A stretch of 64,000 bases of DNA from Coffea arabica (taxonomy: Eukaryota > Streptophyta > Magnoliopsida > Gentianales > Rubiaceae), in NCBI RefSeq assembly GCF_036785885.1, contig NC_092314.1, positions 16,513,638 through 16,577,637 on the forward strand. Reading direction: 5' to 3'. The translations under genes were made by a program, and so were the position numbers. This document shows positions 1 through 10,300 of this stretch, piece by piece. Position 1 is the stretch's first letter; each line of letters begins with the position of its first letter. The notes beneath the pieces were generated by a model that was not told the origin of the DNA, searched no databases, and was given only the letters and a program-made list of their open reading frames with translations.

Positions 1-478
1 CTTGCTTCATGCTCATGCCCAACTCTTGTAAGAATTTCAGCAACCAAAGACTTTCTTTACAAGCTTCAGTGGTTGCGATAGACTCTGCCTCCGTACTGGA
101 TAGGGCGATAGACTGATGCAACTTTCTTTGCCATGACATTGCTCTCCCTGCAATGGTCATCAAGTACCCAGATATGGATTTCCTATTATCAAGATCACCA
201 GCGATATCTGCATCGGTGTATCCATCTAGCATGGTCTTGCCATTGCCGAAACACAAAGAGAACCTGGCCTAATAATCAACTTCATTGCATTCCAATGCTC
301 TCTGCCAGGATTGGACCCGATTGACTACACTAACCGCATGAGCTATATCTGGTCTGGTGCAAACCATGGCATAGATCAAACTAGCAACGGCCGAAACATA
401 AGAAAGTCTCTTCATTTCTTCTTTGTCTTTCTCACTTGTAGGACACTCTTTGATACTCAACTTGAAGCTGCCCGCAAG
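1..478 (-). pseudogene. Ty1/copia reverse transcriptase C-terminus and RNase H fragment
   Basis: Read on the minus strand, 478 to 269 encodes the copia RT tail, including YVSAVASLIYAMVCTRPDIA, which is diagnostic of plant copia RT. After a frame disruption near 260, the stretch 250-1 encodes the connection and RNase H region (LDGYTDADIAGD, then a SSTEAESIATTEACKES-type motif carrying the RNase H acidic residues). No LTR, integrase or gag is seen, and the fragment runs off the left edge. The broken frame makes it non-functional. Family assignment is firm. Whether it sits in nuclear DNA directly or came in with an organellar fragment is unclear. Confidence 0.85.
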
Positions 479-1770
479 TGGAGGCTGTTAAGGTCTCTTC
501 TGTCGCTTTCATCTTTGCCTTTCATTTACATAGAGACCCCCTCTCTCTCCCTTGGGCTTTGGTCCAATGTCCAATTCCTTCAGTCGGTAAGTGAAGGCGA
601 GAGTCTTTCAGGTTTAGCAACATACGCGTCTCGCTTAGTCAGTTTGTCTGCATTCCATTTCGTCCATAGGTCTTTTGAGTAAGGAGTGAAAAGTGCATTC
701 AAAGTTGGGGATTTAGCTCGTGGCGGAGAGGCGCGAATCCATTGATCAACTTGGTCGTCCGGGCTAGCTTAGTAGCAAGCTCTATCTTGAAAGAGGTACC
801 ACAGCAGACTGATGGTGAGTACTGGGTAATCTCAAACTAGGATTAGGGGGATTGATCCGGCCTTGCATCGCCCTATCTTTGTCTTCAAAATATGCCTGAG
901 AACGGTCAGTCTGAAAATGCCGATAGAAAGGACCCAAGGCATTCATCAGCGCGGCATACATGTCATGAAAATGGTGGCCCATTGAGAAAAGCCCTTTTTT
1001 GGGTGAGCCCCATGGGACTGATCGGGGCAGGTTCGTTTTTTTGATTGAGCTTGATGGAAACCTGGCTATGTCACAAGGGGTCGTTAGACTGCTTTGAATG
1101 GAGCTTGCTTTCAAAAAAGTCACAGGGCAGTAGATTGACAAACAAGCAAGTCAGTATACCACTCTTTGACCATGACCTTTGCCTGAAATCACTGGAGAAG
1201 TAGAGTCCGTCAGTGGGACAAAACGGTGCATTCGAGAGTGGCATGCCTGCATGTTGTGATGCACCTGAGGCGTTTGACATCATCCAACTTTTTGGAAGGA
1301 CATTCTTTCTTGCCAGAAGGAGACGTCCTTGTAGTCTTTCGAGCGGGGTAAGCTTCCCCCGTGGCAATGATCACATGAACTCTAGAAAAGTCCTGCTTAC
1401 TCTACTAGATTAATATCCAAGTGAGAACAAAAGAAGTTACTATAGCTGGCACGATCAAAAATGTCTTCTGTCGATAGACAACAAAGAAGGAAAAATTGTA
1501 TCCGTTCTTTACTCTACCAAAAGCCCTCTTCAAAAAGCTGGGGGCTGGGAGGTCTGAACCTTGTGCGAAACTCCATGCTTTTTCCTTTATGAGTAGGCCC
1601 TCCGCTAATGAAGCGAGTGCTCTTGGTTACGAGGCTTAGGCTGAGGCCCTTGAATGCCCCCGTTTGAAGATCTTGACAGGAGCACTCTAAAGATACAAGA
1701 GGGGCGGATGACCACTATTAATCGAAGAGCTACTGCCTAAGTAAGGAGCAAGAAGGGTGTATGCTTTAGC
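479..1770. other. Unassigned stretch, possibly organelle-derived
   Basis: No convincing gene. Base composition is more balanced than the AT-rich DNA to the right, and the open frames here are short and overlap on both strands. The texture (many CTTTC and GAAAG runs, balanced GC, a copia fragment next door) resembles plant mitochondrial intergenic DNA, so a nuclear insertion of mitochondrial DNA is possible. That is an impression, not a match to a named gene. Confidence 0.3.
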
Positions 1771-2153
1771 CCCGATGGAACACTAACAAAGGGCAATCCA
1801 GAAGAGAATTCCTCAACCCTTACTAATGGGACCAAGGAATTCCTTAATCAATATTCTTCTGACTCTTATTTTTCAATTCCTGCTAGTGAGATTGACTTTA
1901 TTATACCAAAAAATTTTGAATTTCATGACAGAAATAAGTTAAAAGTGGCGATGGCAGCATATCTTGGGCCAATAAATGCGCGTGATGGAGGAATGAATAG
2001 AGAATTCAGATTATTGTTGACTTGTTTGGCACCATCTACTAGTCCATGGAAGACCGTAGCTCGTGTGCTCAAAGATTACTCTATTTATGAGAACTATCAG
2101 GATTATACAGAGGATGAAGTATTGAAACAAGCCACAAGATTTTATCCTCCCTG
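1771..2153 (+). pseudogene. 3' end of an unidentified coding frame in a Tat/Athila-like element
   Basis: An open frame runs from about 1771 (TTT AGC CCC GAT) to a TGA at 2151-2153, giving about 126 residues with no internal stop. The visible protein is mildly acidic, has a DFIIPKNFEF segment and ends in ATRFYPP. I do not recognise a domain. It lies directly upstream of the GGGAGGCAACCC motif that follows the last large ORF in plant Tat/Athila Gypsy elements, so it is probably the end of the element's last internal ORF. Its 5' part is missing: unrelated DNA begins just upstream. An internal Met at 1951 could start a 67-aa product, but nothing supports this. Confidence 0.45.
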
Positions 2154-2189
2154 AACAAATATGACAATGTCTAACCAAAGACGTTAAAG

Positions 2190-2218
2190 AAATGCGCTTT
2201 TTGGGAGGCAACCCAAAT
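2190..2218 (+). other. Tat/Athila-type post-coding motif (GGGAGGCAACCC)
   Basis: Shortly after the TGA of the preceding frame comes a short block ending GGGAGGCAACCC. In plant Athila/Tat elements this phrase sits just after the last pol-side stop codon. Its role is not established. It is used here as a family marker that fixes the orientation of the outer element as plus. Confidence 0.55.
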
Positions 2219-2322
2219 ATTGGTTTTATTGTTTTTAGTTGTTCAATTTTTTGTTTTGTCGTTTCTCACTTGAGTAGTAGCTAGTCGGTCTTAATATTTT
2301 CCTCCACTGTGGTTAGGACTGG

Positions 2323-2560
2323 AATCTTGGCGTGCCCATGCGGTATCAGTGATTTCAAAGGTCAGTGGACGTTTATCAATCTTGGCGTGCCCGCGTCATG
2401 TTGGTCAAATCTCAACATCTCGCGACATTGGTAGGAAATGCAATCTTGGCGTGCCTATGCCATGTTAGTGACTCCTGAGATCAGTGGACGTTTTATAATC
2501 TTGACGTGCCCACGCTGTATTTGACAACCCAAAACCAAAGAAAATACCAAAAAAAATTAA
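2323..2560 (+). repeat. Two imperfect 119-bp tandem units with four AATCTTGGCGTGCC cores
   Basis: The core AATCTTGGCGTGCC begins at 2323, 2378, 2442 and 2497 (with small changes, e.g. TTGACG in the last). Spacings are 55, 64 and 55 bp, so the real period is 119 bp, two cores per unit. The units also share GTCAGTGGACGTTT / ATCAGTGGACGTTT before the second core. It lies in the untranslated 3' region of the outer element. Confidence 0.8.
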
Positions 2561-3961
2561 ATAAATAAATTTTAAAAAAATACAAATTATTTTCCTTTTT
2601 AAACCTTTAGCTTTGTTTTTCTTTTCAAAAAAAAATTCAAATTTTGGAATTTCAATTTCCTAAAAAAAATCAAAATAAAAATATTTTCCGTTTTACACCT
2701 TCAGTTTTGGTTCTCACAATTCGAATTTTGAAATTTGAATTTGCAATCAGAAAAAAAAAGAGAAGAAAAAAAAACCCAAAAACTATTTTTTTCTTTTTTC
2801 TTTTTCTTTCTTTCTTTCTTTCTCTTTTCTTACTCTTCTTCCCCGCTGCCTTGTTCCTCTTTTTCCTTCTTTACTTCTTCACTCACCACCAACTCACGCC
2901 GTCCACTACCATCGAGTGCTGCCCTCGACCGCCACTAGCAACCGCAGAGCTCCCCGCTAGTCCCCTTTTCCTCTCCACCTAGCTCTAGCCATCGCCACCA
3001 CCTCCCGTACGCACGCCGCCGTCCACGCGCGCCTCTACCCCAATCCAAGCAGCCACGCCTCACTCCTGCAGCTGTCCCCTTGCGCTCGGTTGCCATCCAT
3101 CTTCCCCAGTGCCCCCCATGGGCATCCTTACTCCACCAAGCAGTCGCATGCTTCCCTCGCTTCCGCCAGCTCGCGCCGCCACTACACCTCCACCCTCACG
3201 ACAAACCACCCGGCAGTGCCACCTTCACACTTGGGGCGTCGGTACGCATTCTCTTCAACCCTTGATTGCGATTTTGCACTCTCAAGTGCGTGGGTCACCT
3301 TTCGTTTTCACTGAAGCCCTTTTGCTGCTTTCTAATTGAGTAAATTGATGTTATTTGTGGGCCATAATTTGTGTGGATGCCATTTTCTTTACTTACAACT
3401 TTTGGGTGAATTTAATTGACCTGCTGGAGATAGTCTGATTATTGATTCAAACTGTGCGTTTGCTTACACCTTTTATCTCGACCGTGAGTGACTAGTTTGA
3501 GATTTTGTTGATTTGTTTGGAAGTTCGAGTTGTTCCATTTTCTGTGGGGCACACCAGTGGTACTGGTTGTGATAGTGTGTATAAAATTTATCCCTCTTAT
3601 GTTATTGGTTGCTTAATTGACTACTGGACATTTGTGCTTGAGTTGTTTCAGTCCGCATTCTGAACTGTGGCTGCTGGAGTTGCCATTTCTTGGGTCAATT
3701 GCTAATTTTAGTAGGTTTAATTGGGTATTTGACTGTCCAATTGGAGACAGCTGTTGAGGTTGTGAGTGGAATTGCATCCATTTGCTGAATTGGGTTATGA
3801 ATGTGACTTTGCTTTTGCTTATTGAAGTGGGTTGCCCCTTATTGCCTTGTGTGGGAGTATTTTGTCTTGTTCATTTCAATTACTTAGTTCATTGGAACAC
3901 CTACTGCGATTTTGGGTGCCTGCATTGTGCATTTTATTGTTTGGGTTGCCTGCTAGTTACC
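2561..3961 (+). other. Non-coding 3' region of outer element: AT-rich, pyrimidine tract, GC-rich leader-like block
   Basis: 2561-2760 is very A/T-rich. 2790-2880 is a C/T tract including a short (CTTT)n run. 2900-3250 is GC-rich (CACCACC, GCCGCC, ACGCCGCCG). 3300-3960 is T-rich with GTGAGT-like and TTGCAG-like sites and could be intronic. No long reliable ORF is present; open frames in the tract are low-complexity. The order of tract, GC-rich block, intron-like stretch and short ORF resembles a promoter/leader for the downstream ORF. Confidence 0.5.
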
Positions 3962-4148
3962 ATGGTGAAGCCACGATCCTCCCCCAGGGGCCGACGGCTG
4001 GCTCCAACTCCGGATGACAGTTGAGAAACTGGAGACTCGAATGACCCACATTGACATCAACTTTCATAACATGGCGCAAAATTTGGTAGCACTTATGCAC
4101 CATGCGGGTTTTGTTCCTCAGTTCCCGCCTGACCCATCCCTGTTTTGA
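3962..4148 (+). pseudogene. Broken short accessory/env-position ORF of the outer element
   Basis: ATG at 3962 opens MVKPRSSPRGRRLAPTPDD and stops at 4022-4024. In a second frame, 4014-4148 reads on as an amphipathic helix-rich 44-aa segment (MTVEKLETRMTHID...) ending PQFPPDPSLF and TGA. The two overlap at 4014, so a single frameshift splits one small basic-then-helical ORF. In Athila/Tat elements an env-like or accessory ORF occupies exactly this place, just before the 'cattgagg-caatg' phrase and polypurine tract, which begin about 50 bp downstream here. The function of such ORFs is not established. Confidence 0.5.
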
Positions 4149-4227
4149 CGACTTTAGGGAAGTACCGTTGCTCTTTTGCTTACTTTTGTTGTTAAATTAT
4201 CACATTGAGGGCAATGTGTGATTTAGG

Positions 4228-7200
4228 TGTGACAGCCCCACCTTCCCCTAAGGCGAACCAAAGGGGTTAGCGGACTGCCTGTCCAGCTCTCGCCAGGACT
4301 AACGGTGCAGTTTATGTCGGTCTATAACGTTCCGGAACATCCCATTGTGCGCAAACAAGCCAAAATCGCAAAAATAAAAAAAAACGAAAATTGAAGCCGA
4401 AATGAATAGTGAAATGCACGACAGAATCCGGCCAGAATCTGGCCGGATATCCGGCCGGATTCCTGGCCTGATACTGGCCAGAGAGTTGGCCAAAAAAAAA
4501 TTTTCTTTTCCCCTTCGCAATCCGGCCAAGATTCCGGCCGGATTGTCTGGCCGGATTCCCAAATTTTCACAGGCAATCCGGCCTTCAATCCGGCCAGTTT
4601 CTGGCCGGATTCCTGGCCGGATTTGGCACTGTTCATCCGCGGCAAAATTTTTTCCGTTTTCGTTTGAAGTCGTCTTGATCCGAAAGTTATCCAAATCACA
4701 GCCAGGCATATAAATACATTGGAAATCAACATTTACAAGCCAAACGGCGTACAAGCTATCCCACTAAATCATACCAGTGCCATAGGCCAATACAAGCCAT
4801 TCATTAAAGGAAACTATACACTTAGGGTTATCACCCTCAAGGAGCTAAGCAAAAATACATGTACAAGAGCTCAACTTGTCATCCAACTATCAAAATCCTT
4901 TCCAAAAGTATTCATTTTCCTGTAAGGAAAACAAATGGAATGGTATGAGCTAAAACCCAGAGAGCAACTATCACATTAGCAACCAATAGCATATAGCATA
5001 ACCGATCACTTATAGTACACAAATATGCAATGAAGCAACACGGTAAAAGGATACGGTCGGCTCTCAAGAGCCTATTTCCAAGCTTGCAATCTTGATCCAA
5101 TCCTCATTGACCCTCCGTCAATGTCAAAAGTATCAAACCGTAGACCTCACTTTACTTCCACTCCTTCCACCCAACATACCCCAACCGGGCCCGCACTCCA
5201 TTCAGTAATATTTTTGGTAATACTCGAGTTTATCGGAACCAAGGGTCTCATTACCACAAGGTTCCCCAGTACAGTCCCCGTGGCAATTCAATCTTCACGA
5301 CCAAGCCCTCGCCGGCTCGATTCAATTGACTACCGAACGGGGTTGAGCTCAGTGATACAGTAAAGTAGTCGGACAACCGTCCAAACAACACCAATTCAGT
5401 TTTCATGCATGGAATTCAGTATCTCATATAACAAATGCAGTATTTCAGTAAAACAGTAAATAGCTATGAAGAAAATCACAAGAGGTGAGAGCGGTCAAGT
5501 ACACCCTCACCTATCACTTTCAATAACCAATTAAGCTTTCAAGGCATCAAATACACATAGCACAAAGCCACGTTATAACAAGTAAGTGAGTAGTATACTC
5601 ACCAAACAAGATAGTGGTGTTTCATACACCGTGGTCGCCAATCCGCCGTGAACTACCGTCACGCCCTAGAATCACGCAACAAATGCAATGAGACTCGATA
5701 ACGAGTCGTATAACAATGCTTAACACAACCCCAATAGGGTTTCATATGCACCAGTAAGCATGATAGCAAACCAGAAATTAAGAAAGGGCCTTAACTTAGG
5801 CCTTGATAAGAAAACCGGTTTTGACGTCATAATGCGGTAATGGCACAACTCTCACTACAATTATCGGTTGGGGGTGTAAGACCCACCGTTTCGAAGCTAT
5901 GGAACAGGGCTACAACAATGTAGAAGACCACTCAATCCAGTTCTTAACACAACTAGGTCAAATATGCCAAATACTAACCCAGAATTCCTAAAACAGGTTT
6001 GCAAAACACAGAAAACTGTAATCGGTATATCACAGTCCATACATGTCCAAATGCCGAAATTCCAAAGGCATATGTTAGCTAAGACACTCAGCTACATTTC
6101 ATCAGAAGACACAAACTCCAAAATCCAAACCAACTCCAGTCAAAAAGGCCAATTACTATCACAGTTTTCACATTCTGCTCAATGCAGAACAGCTACAGTA
6201 AAAATGGCATAACTCACTCCACACTCATCCAAATGACCTGAAATTTTATAGGCACCTTAAACACATCAATACCTATAACTTTCATGTTTTGAGCAAAGTC
6301 CAATTCGGCCTATAACCCAGTGATCGAAAACCGGACAGAATTGGGATTTTATGAACCCTAACATTTCAATTTTCACACCAAATCCAAAATTGATTGCATT
6401 TTCTTATCCAATACACCTCATAGAGTCATTATCAGCCATTACCATTCATCATACAAGGCCACAACATCCCATTCATATTAAACCAGAAAAATTCCCAATA
6501 AAATAAAAACTTCACCAAAACTCTTCAAATCAAGAAATAAATCATATATTCCTTCACTCATGCCACCATTAAACATAATATAACCATCATTAGGTATAGG
6601 GGAGAGGTTGTAGCATCACTTACCAAGAAACAAGGGAAAGAGAGATTGTGGACACCTTTGCTCTTCAAAACAACTTCACTACAACCCTTACTAGCACTAG
6701 AAGGTAGGATTTTATGGAGTGGAATCTTGTTTATTTGGTTGATTTAGATGATTTGCTAGTAGAAAGCTTGAAGATTGAAGAGTTCTTCTTCTTGCAAGAG
6801 AGTGAGAGAGAGCCGGCCAAGGAGAAAGAAAAATGAGGGAATTTTGTGCAATTTTTTGGATATTTAACCTTTGGTCAAAAAAGTCAAAATTGTGAATAGT
6901 AATTCTTAAAAGGCATCCAATAAGAAGGTGACACTTGTCACCTTCATAAATGCATTCTTATCTTTCTTTTCTCTCTCTCATCAATCACTTCACACACACT
7001 ACTTATCTCTTAACACCCGATAAATTTTAAACAGTATCCGAAATTTAACCTTATCGGCCGAATTTTTCCGAACTTTTCGCACTAGTGGGTCCCACGTCCA
7101 CTATTTACTCTTAATTTTCTAAAATTTCTCCAATGCTAAAAAAATCATCTTAAAACTATAATTGCTCATAAAATCCACTAAAAAAATATTTCTAAGCCAG

Positions 7201-7273
7201 AAAATGCAGAAAACATGCAATTAAGGGGAAAATAAACCCTAGGAAAGTAATTAGGGTTTTACGGGTTCTCACA
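4228..7273 (-). repeat. 3' LTR of the Tekay-like Gypsy (3046 bp)
   Basis: Ends are TG...CA in element orientation: TGTGAGAACCCG at 7273 and GGGGCTGTCACA at 4228. It matches 12897-15948 over its full length with few substitutions and small indels. Near its U5 end (4425-4623) is a cluster of GGCC palindromes. Open frames inside are not conserved genes. Confidence 0.95.
4425..4623. repeat. Clustered CCGG/GGCC palindromes in the 3' LTR
   Basis: About thirteen GGCC sites in 200 bp, many as ATCCGGCC, TCTGGCCGGAT or the full palindrome ATCCGGCCGGAT. Half-sites are separated by 8-25 bp. The arrangement differs from the matching block in the other LTR, unlike the rest of the LTR, so this block changes faster by copy gain and loss. 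Confidence 0.8.
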
Positions 7274-7290
7274 CTCTCCCCCCCTTAAAA
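7274..7290 (-). promoter_or_regulatory. Polypurine tract of the Tekay-like Gypsy
   Basis: On the minus strand this reads TTTTAAGGGGGGGAGAG and abuts the 3' LTR start TGTGAG. Such tracts prime plus-strand DNA synthesis in LTR retrotransposons. Confidence 0.9.
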
Positions 7291-7316
7291 GAATTTCGTC
7301 CTCGAAATTTCTCACC

Positions 7317-10300
7317 TTAATTCCCGAAAAGCTTTGGGTATTTCTTTCGCATTTCCTCTTCCATCTCCCAGGTGGCTTCCTCAACTCCGTGGTTTCTCCA
7401 TAGCACCTTCACTAGTGGAATCCGTTTGTTTCGGAGCTCTTTGACTTTTCGATCGAGTACTTGAACCGGTTTCTCTTCATAGGCCAGTGATTCATCTACT
7501 TCGATATCCTCCGGTTGTAAAACATGAGATGGGTCAGGATGGTACTTCTTTAGCATCGAAACGTGAAATACATCGTGGATTCGAGAGAGACTGGACGGTA
7601 GCTCCAATCGATACGCGACCGCTCCAATCCTCTGAAGGATCTTGTAGGGTCCAACGTACCGTGGTTGAAGCTTCTTTCCTTTACCCGTTGTAAGACTTCG
7701 TAAGGGTGTGATCTTGAGAAATACGTAGTCTCCAACTTCAAACTCCAAGTCTTTTCTTCGGTTATCCGCGTAGCTCTTTTGGCGACTTTGGGCAGTTTGG
7801 ATTCGTTGCCGTATCAACTTAACCTTCTCGTGAGCCTCTTCCATCCACGGAATAGTTGTCGGGTCCAGTGCTTTCTTTTCGCCCACTTCGTCCCAGTAAA
7901 TCGGTGAGCGGCACTTGCGTCCGTAGAGAGCTTCGTACGGAGCCATTTGAATCGACGAATGAAAGCTATTGTTATATGCAAATTCGACTAAGGTCATGTG
8001 CTGACCCCAGTTGCCTCCAAAGTCCAGAATACAGGTTCGTAGCATGTCTTCTAGCGTCTGAATCGTCCGTTCCGACTGGCCATCCGTCTGAGGATGATAG
8101 GTAGTGCTTAAATTGAGTTTCGTCCCTAGGGTTTCTTGGAACTTCTGCCAAAACCGAGATACGAACCGTGGATCCCGATCAGAGACAATGCTCACCGGCA
8201 CGCCGTGTAACCTTACAATTTCATCCATGTACAGTCGGGTCAATTTGTCCATTGAATATTTCATGTTCACTGGCAAGAAATGGGCCGACTTGGTTAATCG
8301 ATCAACGATCACCCAAACGGCATCGTGTCCTCTTTACGTCCTTGGTAAACCTGAAACGAAGTCCATGGTGATGTTTTCCCACTTCCACTCGGGTATCTCC
8401 AAGGGTTGTAATAAACCCGATGGCTTTTGATGCTCCGCCTTCACTTGCTGGCAAATGAGACATTTCTGCACGTACTGCGCGATTTCCCTCTTCATATTGT
8501 CCCACCAATAGGTTCCTTTCAGGTCTTGATACATCTTGCTGCTACCCGGATGGATTGTATACTTGGACCTATGAGCTTCCTCCAAAATTTCTGCTTTCAA
8601 CGATTCCTCCTTTGGTACCACTATTCGATCTCGATATTTCAACATACCCTCAGGACTCAGATTGAAGTCCGTTGTTTCTCCCTTTTCCACTTTCTCTCTC
8701 CACTTCCGTACCATCAAATCTTCGCCTTGCGCCTCTTTTATACGTTCCAGTAGAGTGGAGGTCACCCTTACATTGCTAAATATTACCTTATGACTCCCAA
8801 GACAGGGTTTCCACTCGCACACGGATTCTAGTAAATCCCACTCCTTAATCATTAGCCCTGCCACTTGCACTTTACGACTCAAGGCATCTGCTACCACATT
8901 TGCCTTTCCCGGATGGTAATTGATCGTACAGTCGTAATCTTCCAAGAATTCCATCCATCGCCGTTGTCTCATATTCAGTTCCTTCTGGGAGAAAAGATAT
9001 CTAAAACTCTTGTGATCCGAATACATTTCGAAGGTCACCCCATATAGGTAATGCCTCCACTTTTTCAGTGCAAACACAACTGCAGCTAGTTCCAGGTCAT
9101 GAGTCGGATAGTTCTGCTCGTGAAGCTTCAATTTTCTAGAGGCAAAAGCAATCACATTCCAGTTCTGCATCAAAACACATCCCAATCCTTCTCGCGACGC
9201 GTCTGCATATACTGCAAACCCGTCCACTCCTTTTGGCAAGACCAGTACCGGAGCCATGGTCAATTTTTTCTTTAATTCCTGAAAACTCGTTTCGCATCGG
9301 CCATTCCAGATAAACTGGCCATGCTTCTTTGTCAAGTCAGTTAGAGGTCCTGCCAGTTTGGAAAAATCCTTAATAAACCTTCGGTAATACCCAGCTAACC
9401 CTAGAAAGCTACGAATTTCCGTGGGAGTTTCTGGCCTCTTCCAATTTGTCACGGCCTCAACCTTCACCGGGTCCACCGCAATACCTTCGTGGGAGATCAC
9501 GTGCCCTAGAAACGCTACTTTCTCCAACCAGAACTCGCATTTGCTAAACTTGGCATACAGCTGATGTTCCCTCAATGTCTGCAACACCACTCTCAAATAC
9601 TCCTCATGCTCCTCGCGTGTCTTAGAGTAGACAAAAATGTCATCAATGAACACAACGACAAATCGGTCTAGATAGGGTTTGAAAACCCTATGCATTAGGT
9701 CCATGAAGGCGGCGGGAGCATTGGTCAGTCCAAAGGGCATAACGGCGAACTCGTAATGCCCGTATCTTGAATTGAAAGCAGTTTTCAGAATGTCCTCCTT
9801 CCTTATCAACAACTGGTAGTATCCCTGTCGGAGGTCCAACTTGGAGAAGACCACTGCTCCTTGCAGCTGGTCAAACAACTCATCGATGTGGGGCAGTGGA
9901 TACTTATTCTTGATGGTCACGTTGTTAAGCCCCCGGTAATCAATGCACATCCTCAACGTTCCATCCTTTTTCTTCACAAATAGGACCGGAGCTCCCCAAG
10001 GAGACTCACTCTCGTGAATGAATCCCCGCTCCAAAAGGTCTTGCAATTGCAACTTAAGCTCTTTAAGTTCTGCAGGCGCCATTCGGTAAGGGGTTTTCGA
10101 GATAGGTGCGGTTCCAGGTAAAAGATCTATTCGGAATTCTATCTCTCTTTCCGGAGGTAAAGCCACTAACTCATCAGGAAACACATCCGGAAATTCCCTC
10201 ACTACGGCCACATCTTCCACTTTTAACTTATCCATAGGGCTATTAATTAGAAAGGCCAAGAATCCTTGCGCCCCTCTACTTATCAGTTTCCTAGCTCGGA

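Noticed and set aside
311..682. 123-aa plus-strand open frame near the left edge
   Set aside because: Opposite strand to the copia RT fragment over its first part, with no recognisable protein feature.
2644..2982. 112-aa open frame rich in Phe, Leu and Ser
   Set aside because: It is produced by a pyrimidine tract ((CTTT)n and similar) and has no complex sequence.
3300..3960. A confident intron call upstream of the short ORF
   Set aside because: Several GT and AG candidates exist and none is decisive from sequence alone.
4425..4623. CRISPR-like regular repeats
   Set aside because: Spacing is irregular, the units are short palindromes, and the setting is a plant LTR. No cas genes are present.
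4299..4754. 151-aa minus-strand open frame, repeated at 12968-13408
   Set aside because: Lies inside the LTR and is made of the CCGGCC palindrome array (RPGIRPDIRPD-like reading). Several frames on both strands are open for the same reason.
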